This document shows, piece after piece, positions 1 through 8,044 of a stretch of 14,088 nt of DNA. Below the pieces are notes generated by a model that saw only the letters and a program-made list of their open reading frames with translations, had not been told where the DNA came from and did no database searches. This stretch comes from Rhodocyclaceae bacterium (GTDB taxonomy: Bacteria > Pseudomonadota > Gammaproteobacteria > Burkholderiales > Rhodocyclaceae): NCBI GenBank assembly GCA_018262875.1, contig JADFDL010000020.1, positions 1-14,088 of the forward strand. The letters are read 5' to 3'. Each line of letters begins with the position of its first letter. Positions within the stretch are counted from its first letter, which is position 1. A program made the position numbers and the translations under genes.

Positions 1-1
1 A

Positions 2-448
2 GCGATCGCTCTCGACCGCTGGCTGGAACAGGTCATCGCGCGCTGGCGACAACTGCGGCCGCACGCCGAGGCAAAAGTCAGTCTCCACGGCACGGCGCCG
101 GCGCCGCGAGTGGTGGGCGAAGCCACCCTCGAGCAGGCTCTGCTCAGTCTTTTCAACAACGCCGCCGACGCCGGCAGCGGCGAGGTGGACATCGAAGCGG
201 AATGGAGCGCCGGGCGGCTGCGCCTCGAAGTGCGCGACCGCGGCCCGGGTTTCGACGAGAAGGTCCTGCTCGCCGCCGGCCGCGCCTTCGTCACGACGCG
301 GGCGGAAGGCACCGGCATCGGCCTGTTCCTCGCCCATGCCGCGGTAGAGCGGTTCGGCGGCCGCATCGTGCTGGCCAGCCGCGCAGGCGGCGGCGCCGTC
401 ACCCGCGTCGAACTTCCTTTGGAAAAAATCAGGGCAGGAGAAGCATGA
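2..448 (+). CDS. regB: RegB/PrrB-type sensor histidine kinase, C-terminal part (cut by left edge)
   Basis: This is the ATP-binding end of a membrane histidine kinase that phosphorylates the regulator encoded just downstream. The reading frame is open from base 2, so the gene starts outside the window; a GTG at 110 is internal. Visible parts are the N box (LEQALLSLFNNAADA, about 130-175), the G1 box (DRGPGFD, about 236-256) and the G2 box (GTGIGLFLAHAAVERFGG, about 309-362). The G2 wording is characteristic of the RegB/PrrB/ActS family, which senses redox state through a conserved cysteine and a quinone site. The dimerisation histidine, the cysteine and the membrane helices lie upstream and cannot be checked. 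The stop overlaps the regulator start at ATGA (445-448), so the two are translationally coupled. The family assignment is inferred from the catalytic domain and the partner. Confidence 0.85.
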   Translation, partial: AIALDRWLEQVIARWRQLRPHAEAKVSLHGTAPAPRVVGEATLEQALLSLFNNAADAGSGEVDIEAEWSAGRLRLEVRDRGPGFDEKVLLAAGRAFVTTRAEGTGIGLFLAHAAVERFGGRIVLASRAGGGAVTRVELPLEKIRAGEA

Positions 449-981
449 CCGACACCCCGCAGATCCTGGTCATCGACGACGACCCCGTCTTCAACCGCGT
501 GCTCGCCCGCGCCTTGAAGAGCCGCGGCTTCGACGTCATCGGCATCCACAGCGCCGGGGAGGCCGCAAAACTGATTCCCGCGACGCGCGCCGCGCGCGCC
601 GTGCTGGACCTCAACATCGCCGGCATCTCCGGGCTCACACTCGTCGCGCCGCTGCTCGCCGCCAACCCGGACTGCCGCATCGTCGTCCTGACCGGCTACG
701 CCAGCATCGCCACGGCGGTCGAGGCGATCAAGCTGGGCGCCACCCACTATCTCGCCAAGCCGACCGATGTGGAGGCCATCCTCGCCGCCTTCGAGGCGAC
801 GGCGCCGCAGGCGGACTTCGCGCCGCCCAGCCAGCCGCTCTCCGTGGACCGCCTGGAGTGGGAGCACATCCAGCGCGTGCTGAAGGAGCACGACGGCAAC
901 ATCTCGTCAACCGCCCGGGCGCTGAAAATGCACCGGCGCACCCTGCAGCGCAAGCTGATGAAGCGGCCGGTAAAGAGTTAG
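445..981 (+). CDS. regA: RegA/PrrA-type response regulator
   Basis: This is a 178-residue two-component response regulator of the RegA/PrrA/ActR family. In other bacteria, phosphorylated by RegB, it controls respiration, carbon and nitrogen fixation and electron transport by oxygen or redox state. The receiver domain spans about residues 6-120, with acidic residues D11-D13, phospho-acceptor D55 in AVLDLNIAG, switch T83 in LTGYAS and K105 in LAKPTD. A short proline-containing linker leads to a Fis-type helix-turn-helix at about 145-172 (NISSTARALKMHRRTLQRK). This stretch is nearly invariant in RegA proteins and is the main reason for the call. The chosen ATG at 445 has an AGGAG site at 436-440; a longer in-frame reading from 202 lies inside the kinase gene and is rejected. 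The gene converges on the AEC carrier gene across 48 bases. The senC gene often found beside regA elsewhere is not seen here. Confidence 0.93.
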   Translation: MTDTPQILVIDDDPVFNRVLARALKSRGFDVIGIHSAGEAAKLIPATRAARAVLDLNIAGISGLTLVAPLLAANPDCRIVVLTGYASIATAVEAIKLGATHYLAKPTDVEAILAAFEATAPQADFAPPSQPLSVDRLEWEHIQRVLKEHDGNISSTARALKMHRRTLQRKLMKRPVKS

Positions 982-1029
982 CCGGCCTAACGCCGCGCAA
1001 AAGTCAGTTCCGACGGGACGGCGGCAAGC

Positions 1030-1902
1030 TCAGAGCGCGATCGCCAGCGCGACCGGAATGAACAGCAGCGCGGCAACGTTGCCGACCATGACGATCGATG
1101 CCACCTTGTCCGGCTCCTGGGCGTAGCGCTCGGCGAAGACGTAGTTGAGCACCGCCGGCGGCAGCGCGCCGAACACCAGCAGCATGGACTGGTGCTGCGG
1201 CGACAGGCCCAGCGCCCAACCCGCGGCCCAGGCAATCAGCATGCCCAGCACGGGTCGCGCCGCGGCGCCGGCCAAGCCGATTCCCCAGGCATGGAAGGAG
1301 GCGCCGGCCAGGCGCACGCCGAGCGTGAACAACAGCAGCGGAATGGAGATGTCGCCGAGCATGCGGATGGCGGTGAGGAGCGGCGGCCACAGCGGGATGC
1401 CGGAGAAGCTGACGGCGAGGCCGGCCAGCGCGGCCAGCATCATCGGCATGCGCCAAAGATTGGCCAGGCGCGCGCGGTGGTCCAGCATCCAGACGCCGAG
1501 CGAGAAATGCAGCAGGTTCTCCACCAGGAACAGCACCACCGCCGCCGGCAGCGCAGCCTCGCCGAAGGCCAGCACCGCCAGCGGCAGGCCCATGTTGCCG
1601 GAGTTGTTGAACATCATCGGCGGCAGGAAGGTTTTCGTGTCCGCCTGCAGCAGTCGCGCCAGCGGCCAGGCCAGCAAGCCCGAGCCGAGCACGACGGCGA
1701 TGCCGCCGACGGCCAGCGCCTGATAGCTGAGCAGGTCGAAGGACTTGCCGGCGAGCGCGGCGAACACCAGCGCCGGCACGAAGACATCCATGTTGAGCTG
1801 GTTGGCCAGCGCCATGTCCGGCTTGTGGCGGCGGCCGTAGAACCAGCCCGCCAGGACGATGGCGAACAGCGGGAAGATGATCGAGACGATGCGCAGAAGC
1901 AT
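1030..1902 (-). CDS. AEC-family (auxin efflux carrier-like) transporter
   Basis: This is a 290-residue inner-membrane carrier of the AEC family, whose bacterial members export or exchange small organic acids such as malate. The substrate cannot be read from sequence. Hydrophobic segments run nearly end to end, roughly ten helices in two five-helix halves. The first half carries the family signature NNSGNMGLPL (residues 99-108), and a matching proline-rich segment sits in the second half (FGALPPAVLNYVFAERYA, 244-261). The length is normal for the family and both ends look complete. The ATG lies two bases after the hslU stop, with no clear Shine-Dalgarno sequence of its own, so it is probably translated by coupling as the last gene of an hslV-hslU-carrier unit. 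A link to proteolysis is not implied. The gene converges with regA. Confidence 0.9.
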   Translation of the reverse strand: MLLRIVSIIFPLFAIVLAGWFYGRRHKPDMALANQLNMDVFVPALVFAALAGKSFDLLSYQALAVGGIAVVLGSGLLAWPLARLLQADTKTFLPPMMFNNSGNMGLPLAVLAFGEAALPAAVVLFLVENLLHFSLGVWMLDHRARLANLWRMPMMLAALAGLAVSFSGIPLWPPLLTAIRMLGDISIPLLLFTLGVRLAGASFHAWGIGLAGAAARPVLGMLIAWAAGWALGLSPQHQSMLLVFGALPPAVLNYVFAERYAQEPDKVASIVMVGNVAALLFIPVALAIAL

Positions 1903-1904
1903 CG

Positions 1905-3239
1905 TCAGAGAACGTAGCGGGCCAGGTCCTCGCTCTGCGACAAATCCTTCAGGCGCGCATCGACGTAGGCGGCGTCGACGACCAACGCCGATTTGCCGTG
2001 GCTGCCGGCATCGAAGGCGACTTCCTCGAGCAGCTTCTCCATGACCGTGTACAGCCGGCGCGCGCCGATGTTCTCGGTCTTTTCGTTGACGGCGAAAGCG
2101 ATCTCGGCGAGCCGGCGGATGCCGTCCGTCTTGAAATCAAGCGCGACCCCCTCGGTGGCGAGCAGCGCCTCGTACTGCCGCGTCAGGCAGGCGTCGGTGC
2201 CGGTGAGGATCTGCTCGAAGTCCCCCACGGAAAGCGAATCCAACTCGACGCGGATGGGAAAGCGGCCCTGCAGTTCGGGGATCAGGTCGGAGGGCTTCGA
2301 CAGGTGGAAGGCGCCGCTGCCGATGAACAGGATGTGGTCGGTCTTCACCATGCCGTACTTGGTCGCGATGGTGGTGCCCTCGACCAGCGGCAGCAGGTCG
2401 CGCTGCACGCCCTGGCGCGAAACATCGGCGCCGTGCATTTCCGATCGCGAGGCGATTTTGTCGATCTCGTCGAGAAAGACGATGCCGTTCTGCTCCACCG
2501 CCTGCACGGCGGCGAGCTTGATTTCGTCGTCGTTCACCAGGCGCGCGGCCTCCTCGTCGGCCAGCGCCTTCAGCGCCTCCTTGATGGCCATGCGCCGCGT
2601 CTTGCGGCGGCCAGAGCCGAGGTTCTGGAACATGCCCTGGATCTGCGAGGTCAGTTCCTCCATGCCGGGCGGGGCGAGGATTTCCATCTGCGCGCTGGGC
2701 GCGGCCACCTCGATCTCGATTTCGCGCGCATCGAGTTCGCCCTCGCGCAGCTTCTTGCGGAACTTCTGCCGCGCGGCGGATTCTTCCGTGGTTTCCGCGT
2801 CGCCGTGGAAGCCGACGCTGCGCGCCGGCGGCAGCAGCACGTCGAGCACGCGGTCCTCGGCGGCGTCCATGGCGCGGTCGCGCACAGCGCGCATGGCCGC
2901 CTCGCGGCCGTCCTTGATGGCGATCTCGACGAGGTCGCGCACGATGGTGTCCACGTCGCGGCCGACATAGCCGACCTCGGTGAATTTCGTCGCTTCGATC
3001 TTGATGAAGGGCGCGCTGGCCAGCCGCGCCAGGCGGCGCGCAATTTCGGTCTTGCCGACGCCGGTCGGGCCGATCATGAGGATGTTCTTCGGCGTGATCT
3101 CCGAGCGCAGCGGTTCGGCCACCTGGGCGCGGCGCCAGCGGTTGCGCAGGGCGATCGCGACGGCGCGCTTGGCGCGGCCCTGGCCGACGATGTTCTTGTC
3201 GAGCTCGTGGACGATTTCCTGCGGCGTCATCGTGCTCAT
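1905..3239 (-). CDS. hslU: HslU, ATPase subunit of the HslVU protease
   Basis: HslU is the AAA+ unfoldase that feeds substrates to the HslV peptidase in the cytoplasm. The protein is 444 residues, close to the 443 of E. coli HslU. Walker A is GPTGVGKT (57-64, K63), the substrate-gripping pore loop is GYVGRD (90-95), and Walker B is VFLDEID (254-260). The inserted I domain lies between them (about 110-240). The arginine-finger region is ELQGRFPIR (322-330) and the sensor-2 motif is GARRL (392-396). The C-terminus LARYVL matches the conserved tail that docks into HslV. The ATG at 3239 overlaps the hslV stop as ATGA; a start 14 codons earlier lies inside hslV and lacks conserved sequence. All key residues look intact. 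The family is usually under heat-shock control, but no clear promoter was identified here. Confidence 0.98.
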   Translation of the reverse strand: MSTMTPQEIVHELDKNIVGQGRAKRAVAIALRNRWRRAQVAEPLRSEITPKNILMIGPTGVGKTEIARRLARLASAPFIKIEATKFTEVGYVGRDVDTIVRDLVEIAIKDGREAAMRAVRDRAMDAAEDRVLDVLLPPARSVGFHGDAETTEESAARQKFRKKLREGELDAREIEIEVAAPSAQMEILAPPGMEELTSQIQGMFQNLGSGRRKTRRMAIKEALKALADEEAARLVNDDEIKLAAVQAVEQNGIVFLDEIDKIASRSEMHGADVSRQGVQRDLLPLVEGTTIATKYGMVKTDHILFIGSGAFHLSKPSDLIPELQGRFPIRVELDSLSVGDFEQILTGTDACLTRQYEALLATEGVALDFKTDGIRRLAEIAFAVNEKTENIGARRLYTVMEKLLEEVAFDAGSHGKSALVVDAAYVDARLKDLSQSEDLARYVL

Positions 3240-3772
3240 TCCAACACCTCGATGACGTGGCTCTGGTTGGTGTAGATGCACAGGTCGCCGGCGACAGTCA
3301 GCGCCTTCCTGACGATCTCCTCGGGCGACAGGTCGGTGTTCTCCAGCAGGGCGCGCGCCGCCGCCTGGGCGTAGGGGCCGCCGCTGCCGATGGCGACGAT
3401 GCCCAGTTCCGGCTCCAGCACGTCGCCGTTGCCGGTGATGATGAGCGACGCCTGCCGGTCGGCCACCGCCAGCATAGCCTCCAGGCGGCGCAGGATGCGG
3501 TCGGTGCGCCAGTCCTTGGCCAGCTCCACGGCGCTGCGCAGCAGGTTGCCCTGGTGCTTTTCCAGCTTGGCCTCGAAGCGCTCGAACAGGGTGAACGCGT
3601 CGGCGGTGCCGCCGGCGAAGCCGGCGAGGATTTTCTCCTGGTAAAGCCGGCGCACCTTGCGCGCGGTCGCCTTGACGACGATGTTGCCGAGCGTCACCTG
3701 GCCGTCGCCGCCGAGGGCGACGCTGCCGCCGCGGCGCACGGAAAGAATGGTGGTGCCGTGATATTGCTCCAT
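3236..3772 (-). CDS. hslV: HslV, peptidase subunit of the HslVU protease
   Basis: HslV is the proteasome-like threonine peptidase of HslVU, which forms two stacked hexamers capped by HslU. The 178-residue product begins [14 protein letters not shown]. By alignment with E. coli (MTTIVSVRR), the nucleophile should be T7, exposed after removal of six residues instead of only Met. Further family blocks are GGDGQVTLG (21-29), K34, the [17 protein letters not shown] region (51-67), [12 protein letters not shown] (110-121) and [15 protein letters not shown] (129-143). The ATG at 3772 was chosen because conservation begins there. An in-frame extension of 33 codons runs into the STAS gene and is low-complexity. 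The stop overlaps the hslU start as ATGA. The STAS gene ends 37 bases upstream, and that interval is T-rich on the coding strand but shows no convincing heat-shock promoter. Confidence 0.98.
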   Translation of the reverse strand: MEQYHGTTILSVRRGGSVALGGDGQVTLGNIVVKATARKVRRLYQEKILAGFAGGTADAFTLFERFEAKLEKHQGNLLRSAVELAKDWRTDRILRRLEAMLAVADRQASLIITGNGDVLEPELGIVAIGSGGPYAQAAARALLENTDLSPEEIVRKALTVAGDLCIYTNQSHVIEVLE

Positions 3773-3809
3773 GGAACTGCCCGATAAAAACGAGAGGGAA
3801 GAAAAGGTG

Positions 3810-5033
3810 TCAGAACCTGTGCCGCTCGACGTGCGCCACCTGGTTGATGCCAAGCACGCTGAACAAGGCAAAGATCAACTGGTTCGGATTGCGAATCGTC
3901 ACGCTGCTGCCGGTGATCTGTAGATTGGTCAGGGTGTTGAGGAAGAGGCCGGCGCTGACGAAATCCATGCGCCTGAGGGCGCTGCAGTCGATCAGCACCT
4001 GCTTGCGGTCCGTGGCGAAATCGATCAGTTGCCGAAACGCATCGGAGCCGGCGCTGTACATCTCGCCCGCCAGCGGGAAGACATCCGGATCGGCCGCGGC
4101 GCCCGCCGCCACGCCAATCTCCGCCGGCTTCTTCGGCGGCGGACGGTTTTCCCAGGAAGGCGGGGAAACCTCGAAGGTGATGGCGTAATTCACCGCCCAC
4201 TCCTCGAACGGATCCTGCTGCGCCATATGCTGATACAGCTCCAGCAGCAGCATCCAGAGCGTCTCGTCTTCCCGCTTGCCGACCTCGATCCTGCTCTTCA
4301 GCAATTCGGCCAGCTTCTCGGCGCCGCTCATCACCAGTTCGCACTTGGCCTTGCGCGCCGTCCGCATCGCCTTCAGCAGCATCTCGGCGCCCAGCGTGTC
4401 CACGTTCTGCAGCTTGCCGAACTCGACGCGCGCCACCGGATTGCCGGCGACGATCTTCTCGAGCTGCCTGACCGGCTTGTCGGAACTCTCGCCCAGCATT
4501 CCGACGAACGCCACGAAAGCGGTGCCGCCGGTGGTCAACGCCGGGCCGAGCGACTGCTTCGACTGCTCGACCCAGGTCGGCGGCGACTTCTCGTATTTCA
4601 TCGAATACTCAAGGGCGCGCTTGTCGAAGATTTCGCGATTGCCCATGATCTGGTAGAGATCGAACAGCATCGCCCACACCTGGTCGGCCGCGGTTCCCAG
4701 GCCGCCCTCGCTGGCGGCGGCTTCCAGCGTCGCCAGCGCCGCCTCGTCCTGGCCGTTGGCGAAAAGAATGGCCGCTTCCTCGACCACCGGGTGCAAGGTC
4801 GCCGAACTCTCGCGAATCTGGAAGTGGTCGGAATGATCCTCTTCATGCACCTCGATCGCGCCGGGGGCGGTGAAATCGAGCGACTCCAGCTCCTCCTTCG
4901 CTGCCGGCGGCGCTTCAGGCGCAGGCTTGGACGCAGCCGGGCGCGACGGAGCCGGCGCCGCCGGCGCCTGCTTCCTGGCCGCCGGCTTCGCCGGTTCGGA
5001 CGGGGGTTTTTTGCCGAAAAGTGAGAAAGCCAC
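3810..5033 (-). CDS. Protein with two tandem helical + STAS-domain units
   Basis: This is a 407-residue cytoplasmic protein with no signal peptide or membrane helix. It starts MAFSLFGKK, followed by a Pro/Ala/Lys-rich linker (about 9-48) and an acidic stretch (48-70). Two similar units follow. Each has a helical segment ending in a motif of the form LYQ-M-...-SPP-W (119-154 and 259-294), then a STAS-like beta-alpha domain (about 169-245 and 315-405). The two helical motifs align without gaps at an offset of 140 residues with 14 of 36 identities. STAS domains act in partner-switch regulation and in MlaB-like roles. At the usual phospho-acceptor position the first copy has T213 (VDTLG) and the second F358 (MDFVSAG). 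The start is GTG at 5033; no in-frame ATG precedes it before a stop at 5097-5099, and no strong ribosome site is seen. The true function is unknown. Confidence 0.8.
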   Translation of the reverse strand: MAFSLFGKKPPSEPAKPAARKQAPAAPAPSRPAASKPAPEAPPAAKEELESLDFTAPGAIEVHEEDHSDHFQIRESSATLHPVVEEAAILFANGQDEAALATLEAAASEGGLGTAADQVWAMLFDLYQIMGNREIFDKRALEYSMKYEKSPPTWVEQSKQSLGPALTTGGTAFVAFVGMLGESSDKPVRQLEKIVAGNPVARVEFGKLQNVDTLGAEMLLKAMRTARKAKCELVMSGAEKLAELLKSRIEVGKREDETLWMLLLELYQHMAQQDPFEEWAVNYAITFEVSPPSWENRPPPKKPAEIGVAAGAAADPDVFPLAGEMYSAGSDAFRQLIDFATDRKQVLIDCSALRRMDFVSAGLFLNTLTNLQITGSSVTIRNPNQLIFALFSVLGINQVAHVERHRF

Positions 5034-5096
5034 GTTGTCAGTCAGGGGACGATGGAGCCGATCCGGCTTGGCAAAACGGCAAACCGGACATGACTT

Positions 5097-5867
5097 TTAG
5101 CATATCGACCGGGGCGGCGCAACGCCGGAACGGAGGAGAGCGAATCCCAGCCCCGCCGCCGCCAGCATCCAGACGCTGGCCGCGCCGGCCGGCAAATCCG
5201 CCAGGGCCGCCAGGGAAAGCCCTGCGGCATAGCCTGCCGCCCCGATGCCGAAGCCCGTCGCCAGGCGCCGCCGCAGGCCATGCGTCGCCAGGGCCGGCAC
5301 GATCAGGCTGGCAAACACCAGATACACCCCGACCAGTTGCACCGAAATCGTTACGGCAACCGCAAACAAGGCGTAAAACGCCAGCCCGCCGCCCTGACGG
5401 CCGAGCACTTTCCAGGCCGGCAGGAGCGCGGCGCTGACCGCGGCGGCGGCCAGCAACTGACCCTGCGACACCCACAGCATCTGGCCGGCCAGCAGGTCGC
5501 GCAGGTGCTCGCCGCCGTGGGCATCGCGCGCGAGCAGGAGCACCGCGCCACTGGCGGCCAGCACGAACAGCAGGCCGATCAGCGCTTCCTGCAATTGCGG
5601 CCAGCGCTTTTCGCTCCATTGCAGCAGGAACGCCGCCGCCAGCGCCGCGCCGATCGCCGCGCCCTGCACGATCCAGGGGTTGTCGCCGTACTCGGCCAGG
5701 TGCGCCGCCAGCGCGCCCAGGCCGGCCACCTGCGCCACAGCCAGGTCGATGAAGATGATGCCGCGCGCGAGCACCTGGATGCCCAGCGGCACATGCGTGG
5801 CGAGAACGATGAGGCCGGCGGCGAAGGCCGGCCAGAGGAGGTCGATCTGCGTTGTGATTTCGCTCAT
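5097..5867 (-). CDS. Metal ABC transporter permease (ZnuB-like, COG1108 type)
   Basis: This is a 256-residue inner-membrane permease of the family that imports Zn2+ or Mn2+ (ZnuB, MntB, AztB). Multiple hydrophobic helices cover the protein. Recognisable blocks are VLARGIIFIDLAVAQVAGLG (32-51), ALIGLLFVLAASGAVLL (95-111), the cytoplasmic loop HGGEHLRDLLAGQMLW (117-132) that probably contacts the ATPase, and LVGVYLVFASLIVPALA (178-194). The ATG at 5867 overlaps the stop of the substrate-binding gene as ATGA and has an AGAGG-like site just upstream; a longer upstream reading lies inside that gene. The product ends at a TAA (5097-5099), and the next gene begins 63 bases on. No ATPase gene lies beside it, although one is expected for function. 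Zn is favoured over Mn from the partner protein and the block as a whole, but the metal is inferred. Confidence 0.87.
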   Translation of the reverse strand: MSEITTQIDLLWPAFAAGLIVLATHVPLGIQVLARGIIFIDLAVAQVAGLGALAAHLAEYGDNPWIVQGAAIGAALAAAFLLQWSEKRWPQLQEALIGLLFVLAASGAVLLLARDAHGGEHLRDLLAGQMLWVSQGQLLAAAAVSAALLPAWKVLGRQGGGLAFYALFAVAVTISVQLVGVYLVFASLIVPALATHGLRRRLATGFGIGAAGYAAGLSLAALADLPAGAASVWMLAAAGLGFALLRSGVAPPRSIC

Positions 5868-6802
5868 GACTCGCCTCTCAATTTCGCCAGCGTATCGTCG
5901 AAGAGGCCGAACAGGTCCTGCGCCCGCTCGCTGCCGCCGACGGTGAACGGCAGGGTGACCAGCGGCATGCCCGAACGCTCGGCCAGCCACTCGCCCGGGC
6001 GCGGCGAGTCGAAGGGCGTGCGCACGATCAGCCTCGCCTGCTGCACCCCAAGAGTACTTCCTCGGCCGGGGCTTGCCCCGCCCTCAGGGCGCGCCTTCGC
6101 CTGCCCCAGCAGCTGCGCCAGGTGCGCGCTGCCGGGCTCGATGCCGGGCTTGGGTTCCAGCGTGCCGGCCTCGACCAGGCCGAGCCAGTGGAAGAGGTAG
6201 CTGAAGCTCTTGTGCTGCGCGACCACGCGCAGGCCGCGCAGCGGGATGGCCTCCTTTTCCCAACGCGCAATCGCCGCACGCATCCGCTCCGCGAAGGCCT
6301 GCTGCCGCGCCGCATAGTGCCCGGCATTCGCCGCATCCAGCTCGCCGAGGCGCTTCGCCAGCGGGGCGGCCACGGCCAGCAGGTTGCGCGGGTCGAGCTG
6401 GATGTGCGGGTTGCCGGACGCATGCACGTCGCCCTCGCTGCGGTCGATCCTGGTCGGAATCTCCAGCCGGGTCACGAACTGCGCCGCCTCGAAGTACCCC
6501 GGCCGGCCCGGCTGCACGGCGGCGTTGCCGGATTCGCGCAGCACCGGCGGCAGCCAGCCCGCCTCCAGTTCGGCGCCGGTGCACACCACCAGCTGCGCAT
6601 TGCGCGCCCTGGCGATCAGCGAGGGCCGCGCCTCGATGCGGTGCGGGTCCTGCAGCGCGTGGGTGGCGGACCAGGCGCTCACCTTGTCGCCGCCCAGCTC
6701 CTTGGCAAGGGCCGCCCACTCGGGCTCGCAGGCAAACACGCGCACATCGGCACGAACCGGCAGCGCCGCCGCCAGCAGGATCAGAAGGAAAAGCCGTTTC
6801 AT
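5864..6802 (-). CDS. Cluster-9 metal (zinc-type) substrate-binding protein with an in-frame repeat insertion
   Basis: This 312-residue periplasmic binding protein delivers a divalent metal to the permease encoded next to it. Residues 1-18 form a signal peptide (MKRLFLLILLAAALPVRA). Candidate metal ligands in the positions used by the ZnuA family are H54 (QDPHRIEARPS), H133 (NPHIQLDP) and H197 (VVAQHKSFSYL). The charged His-rich loop of classical ZnuA is missing. The fourth ligand, normally an acidic residue near the C-terminus, is not obvious. Residues 237-257 look foreign: they coincide with a GC-rich palindromic stretch between near-direct repeats, and without it the frame would read straight through LLGQ-ARLIVRTPF. 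The start has an AGGAG site 7 bases before the ATG, 9 bases after the porin stop. The gene belongs to the four-gene metal block. Confidence 0.87.
   Translation of the reverse strand: MKRLFLLILLAAALPVRADVRVFACEPEWAALAKELGGDKVSAWSATHALQDPHRIEARPSLIARARNAQLVVCTGAELEAGWLPPVLRESGNAAVQPGRPGYFEAAQFVTRLEIPTRIDRSEGDVHASGNPHIQLDPRNLLAVAAPLAKRLGELDAANAGHYAARQQAFAERMRAAIARWEKEAIPLRGLRVVAQHKSFSYLFHWLGLVEAGTLEPKPGIEPGSAHLAQLLGQAKARPEGGASPGRGSTLGVQQARLIVRTPFDSPRPGEWLAERSGMPLVTLPFTVGGSERAQDLFGLFDDTLAKLRGES
6041..6103. repeat. 63-base palindromic insertion inside the metal-binding protein gene
   Basis: A GC-rich stretch lies between GCCTCGCCTG (6031-6040) and GCCTTCGCCTG (6093-6103), two near-identical direct copies that differ by one base. 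It contains a perfect stem CGGGGC-TT-GCCCCG (6067-6080) and a second small stem GCCC-TCA-GGGC (6080-6090). Taking one flanking copy plus the interior gives 63 bases, exactly 21 codons, so the host frame is kept. The structure resembles a mobile palindromic repeat with a short target duplication. No second copy was seen in this window, so calling it a dispersed repeat is inference. Confidence 0.5.
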
Positions 6803-6811
6803 GTCGGGCTC

Positions 6812-8020
6812 CTAGAATTTGTGCGCGCCATGGGCGCCAAAGCTGACGATGTACTGCAGGGTCAGCTGGTTGTCGGTGACGCCCGGCATGGACTTGTCGC
6901 GGGCAAGCTGCAGGCGCAACAGGGAGAACTCGTCCTGCGACCAGTCCAGCATGAGCGAATGGCGCGTGGGGCGATGGCGGGAGAAGTAGGCGTTGGCGGG
7001 ATCGAGGGCGGCGAAGGCGGTAGCCGCATCGTAGCTTTTCGCGCCCGCGTTCAGCCGGTCGTAGCGGTAGCCGGCGCGCCATTGCGGCATGAACTGCCAC
7101 ACCGCCTGCGCATAGCCGCCGGTCTGGACGGAGCGCAGGCTGCCCAGCGCGAGGCCGCCCAGGCAGGGCGAGGTCGCCACATCCGAAACGCAAGCCAGGT
7201 CGCCGCTTTCCGTGCGCCGGAAGACTTCCGCCTGGATCTTGAAGTTGCGGTATCTCGGGTTGCCGTCCGGCGCCCACTTCCAGACAAAGTCAGCCGCCAC
7301 GGTACGGCTCCTGCCGCTGAACCGCCCCGCCACTTCATTCGGGCCGAGCGGGTCGGTGTCCTCGAAATGCCCCTCGCGGCCCTTCGCGCGGCTGTCCAGC
7401 CAGGACAGGCCGGCACGCCAGGCATGGGACAGGCCGACATCGTCGCCGGCATGCGCAAAGAAGGCCGCGGCACCCTTGCTGCCGGCGCCGGGAAAGGCGT
7501 TGCCGCGTCCCACTTCGGCGCCCAGCTCGACGAACAGCTCGGTCGGCGCCACCCACTTCAGTTGCAAGCCGTCCTGGGCGAAGTGCTCGCCGAACAGCGC
7601 CTTCGACATCAGCGGCGCGTCGGCGAAATCCCATGCGTGCGAATGCTGCTCGTTGAGGTAGCCGATGCCGGAGAGGAAGCGCCCCCCCTTCAGGGTAAAG
7701 CCGTTGCCGAGGCCGAGTGCCTGGAGCCAGGCTTCCTCCACCTCGACCTTGTTGTCATGCCAGGCCAGGTTGAGTTGCGCGCGCGCGCTGCCGCCGAGCC
7801 GGGCGCCGGCGACCAGTTCGCTGTCGTCGAAAGTCAGCCGGCGCGAGGCGCCGTGGTCGTGTCCGGCGGACCAGTAGCCGCTGATGGCGCGCTCCGGGAC
7901 GTCCTTCGTCCTGCGGTATTGCCCCTGCAGGATGAGCGAAGCCTCCGGGGCGAACTCCTCCCCGGCGGCGGCCGGCAGGGCCAGCGAAGCAGCAAGGGCA
8001 AGCAATGCGATGCGTTGCAT
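6812..8020 (-). CDS. Porin-like outer-membrane beta-barrel protein of the metal-uptake block
   Basis: This 402-residue exported protein has a clear signal peptide (about 1-19, ending LPAAA) and alternating polar/hydrophobic strands throughout. It ends in phenylalanine (HGAHKF), the usual recognition signal for insertion into the outer membrane. It resembles uncharacterised porin-like barrels encoded beside zinc-type importers in beta-proteobacteria; this is from memory of the family, not a search. Histidine clusters occur at 53-57 (GHDHG), 124-132 (EQHSHAWDF) and 397-400 (HGAH), and there is one cysteine pair (C277, C286) in a probable outer loop. These suggest, but do not prove, metal handling. 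The ATG at 8020 is preferred over a TTG four codons upstream, because that TTG lies inside the ribosome site. It lacks a TonB box or plug, so it is not a TonB-dependent receptor. Confidence 0.78.
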   Translation of the reverse strand: MQRIALLALAASLALPAAAGEEFAPEASLILQGQYRRTKDVPERAISGYWSAGHDHGASRRLTFDDSELVAGARLGGSARAQLNLAWHDNKVEVEEAWLQALGLGNGFTLKGGRFLSGIGYLNEQHSHAWDFADAPLMSKALFGEHFAQDGLQLKWVAPTELFVELGAEVGRGNAFPGAGSKGAAAFFAHAGDDVGLSHAWRAGLSWLDSRAKGREGHFEDTDPLGPNEVAGRFSGRSRTVAADFVWKWAPDGNPRYRNFKIQAEVFRRTESGDLACVSDVATSPCLGGLALGSLRSVQTGGYAQAVWQFMPQWRAGYRYDRLNAGAKSYDAATAFAALDPANAYFSRHRPTRHSLMLDWSQDEFSLLRLQLARDKSMPGVTDNQLTLQYIVSFGAHGAHKF

Positions 8021-8025
8021 GGTTT

Positions 8026-8030
8026 TCTCC
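8026..8030 (-). promoter_or_regulatory. Ribosome binding site that decides the barrel-protein start
   Basis: GGAGA is read on the minus strand, five bases before the ATG at 8020. The alternative TTG start at 8032 overlaps this site, so it would be read as part of the leader. The ATG start also gives a cleaner signal peptide (MQRIALLALAAS). Confidence 0.75.
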
Positions 8031-8044
8031 AAAGCGAATGAACG

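Noticed and set aside
977..991. Small inverted repeat GTTAG/CTAAC across the regA stop, as a possible terminator
   Set aside because: The stem is only five base pairs, it overlaps the stop codon, and no T-run follows. It is too weak to call as a terminator.
3773..3900. Heat-shock promoter before hslV
   Set aside because: The coding-strand reading was scanned for CTTGAA with a CCCCAT-type -10 box at suitable spacing, and nothing convincing was found. A site further upstream inside the STAS gene is possible.
5034..5096. Promoter or terminator in the interval between the permease and STAS genes
   Set aside because: A 5-bp stem (AGCCG-ATC-CGGCT) is present but has no T-run. Promoter-like hexamers are not convincing on either strand.
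6122..8041. Long plus-strand open frame opposite the binding protein and barrel genes
   Set aside because: It has no recognisable domain and a biased composition, and it is the reverse of two well-supported exported-protein genes.
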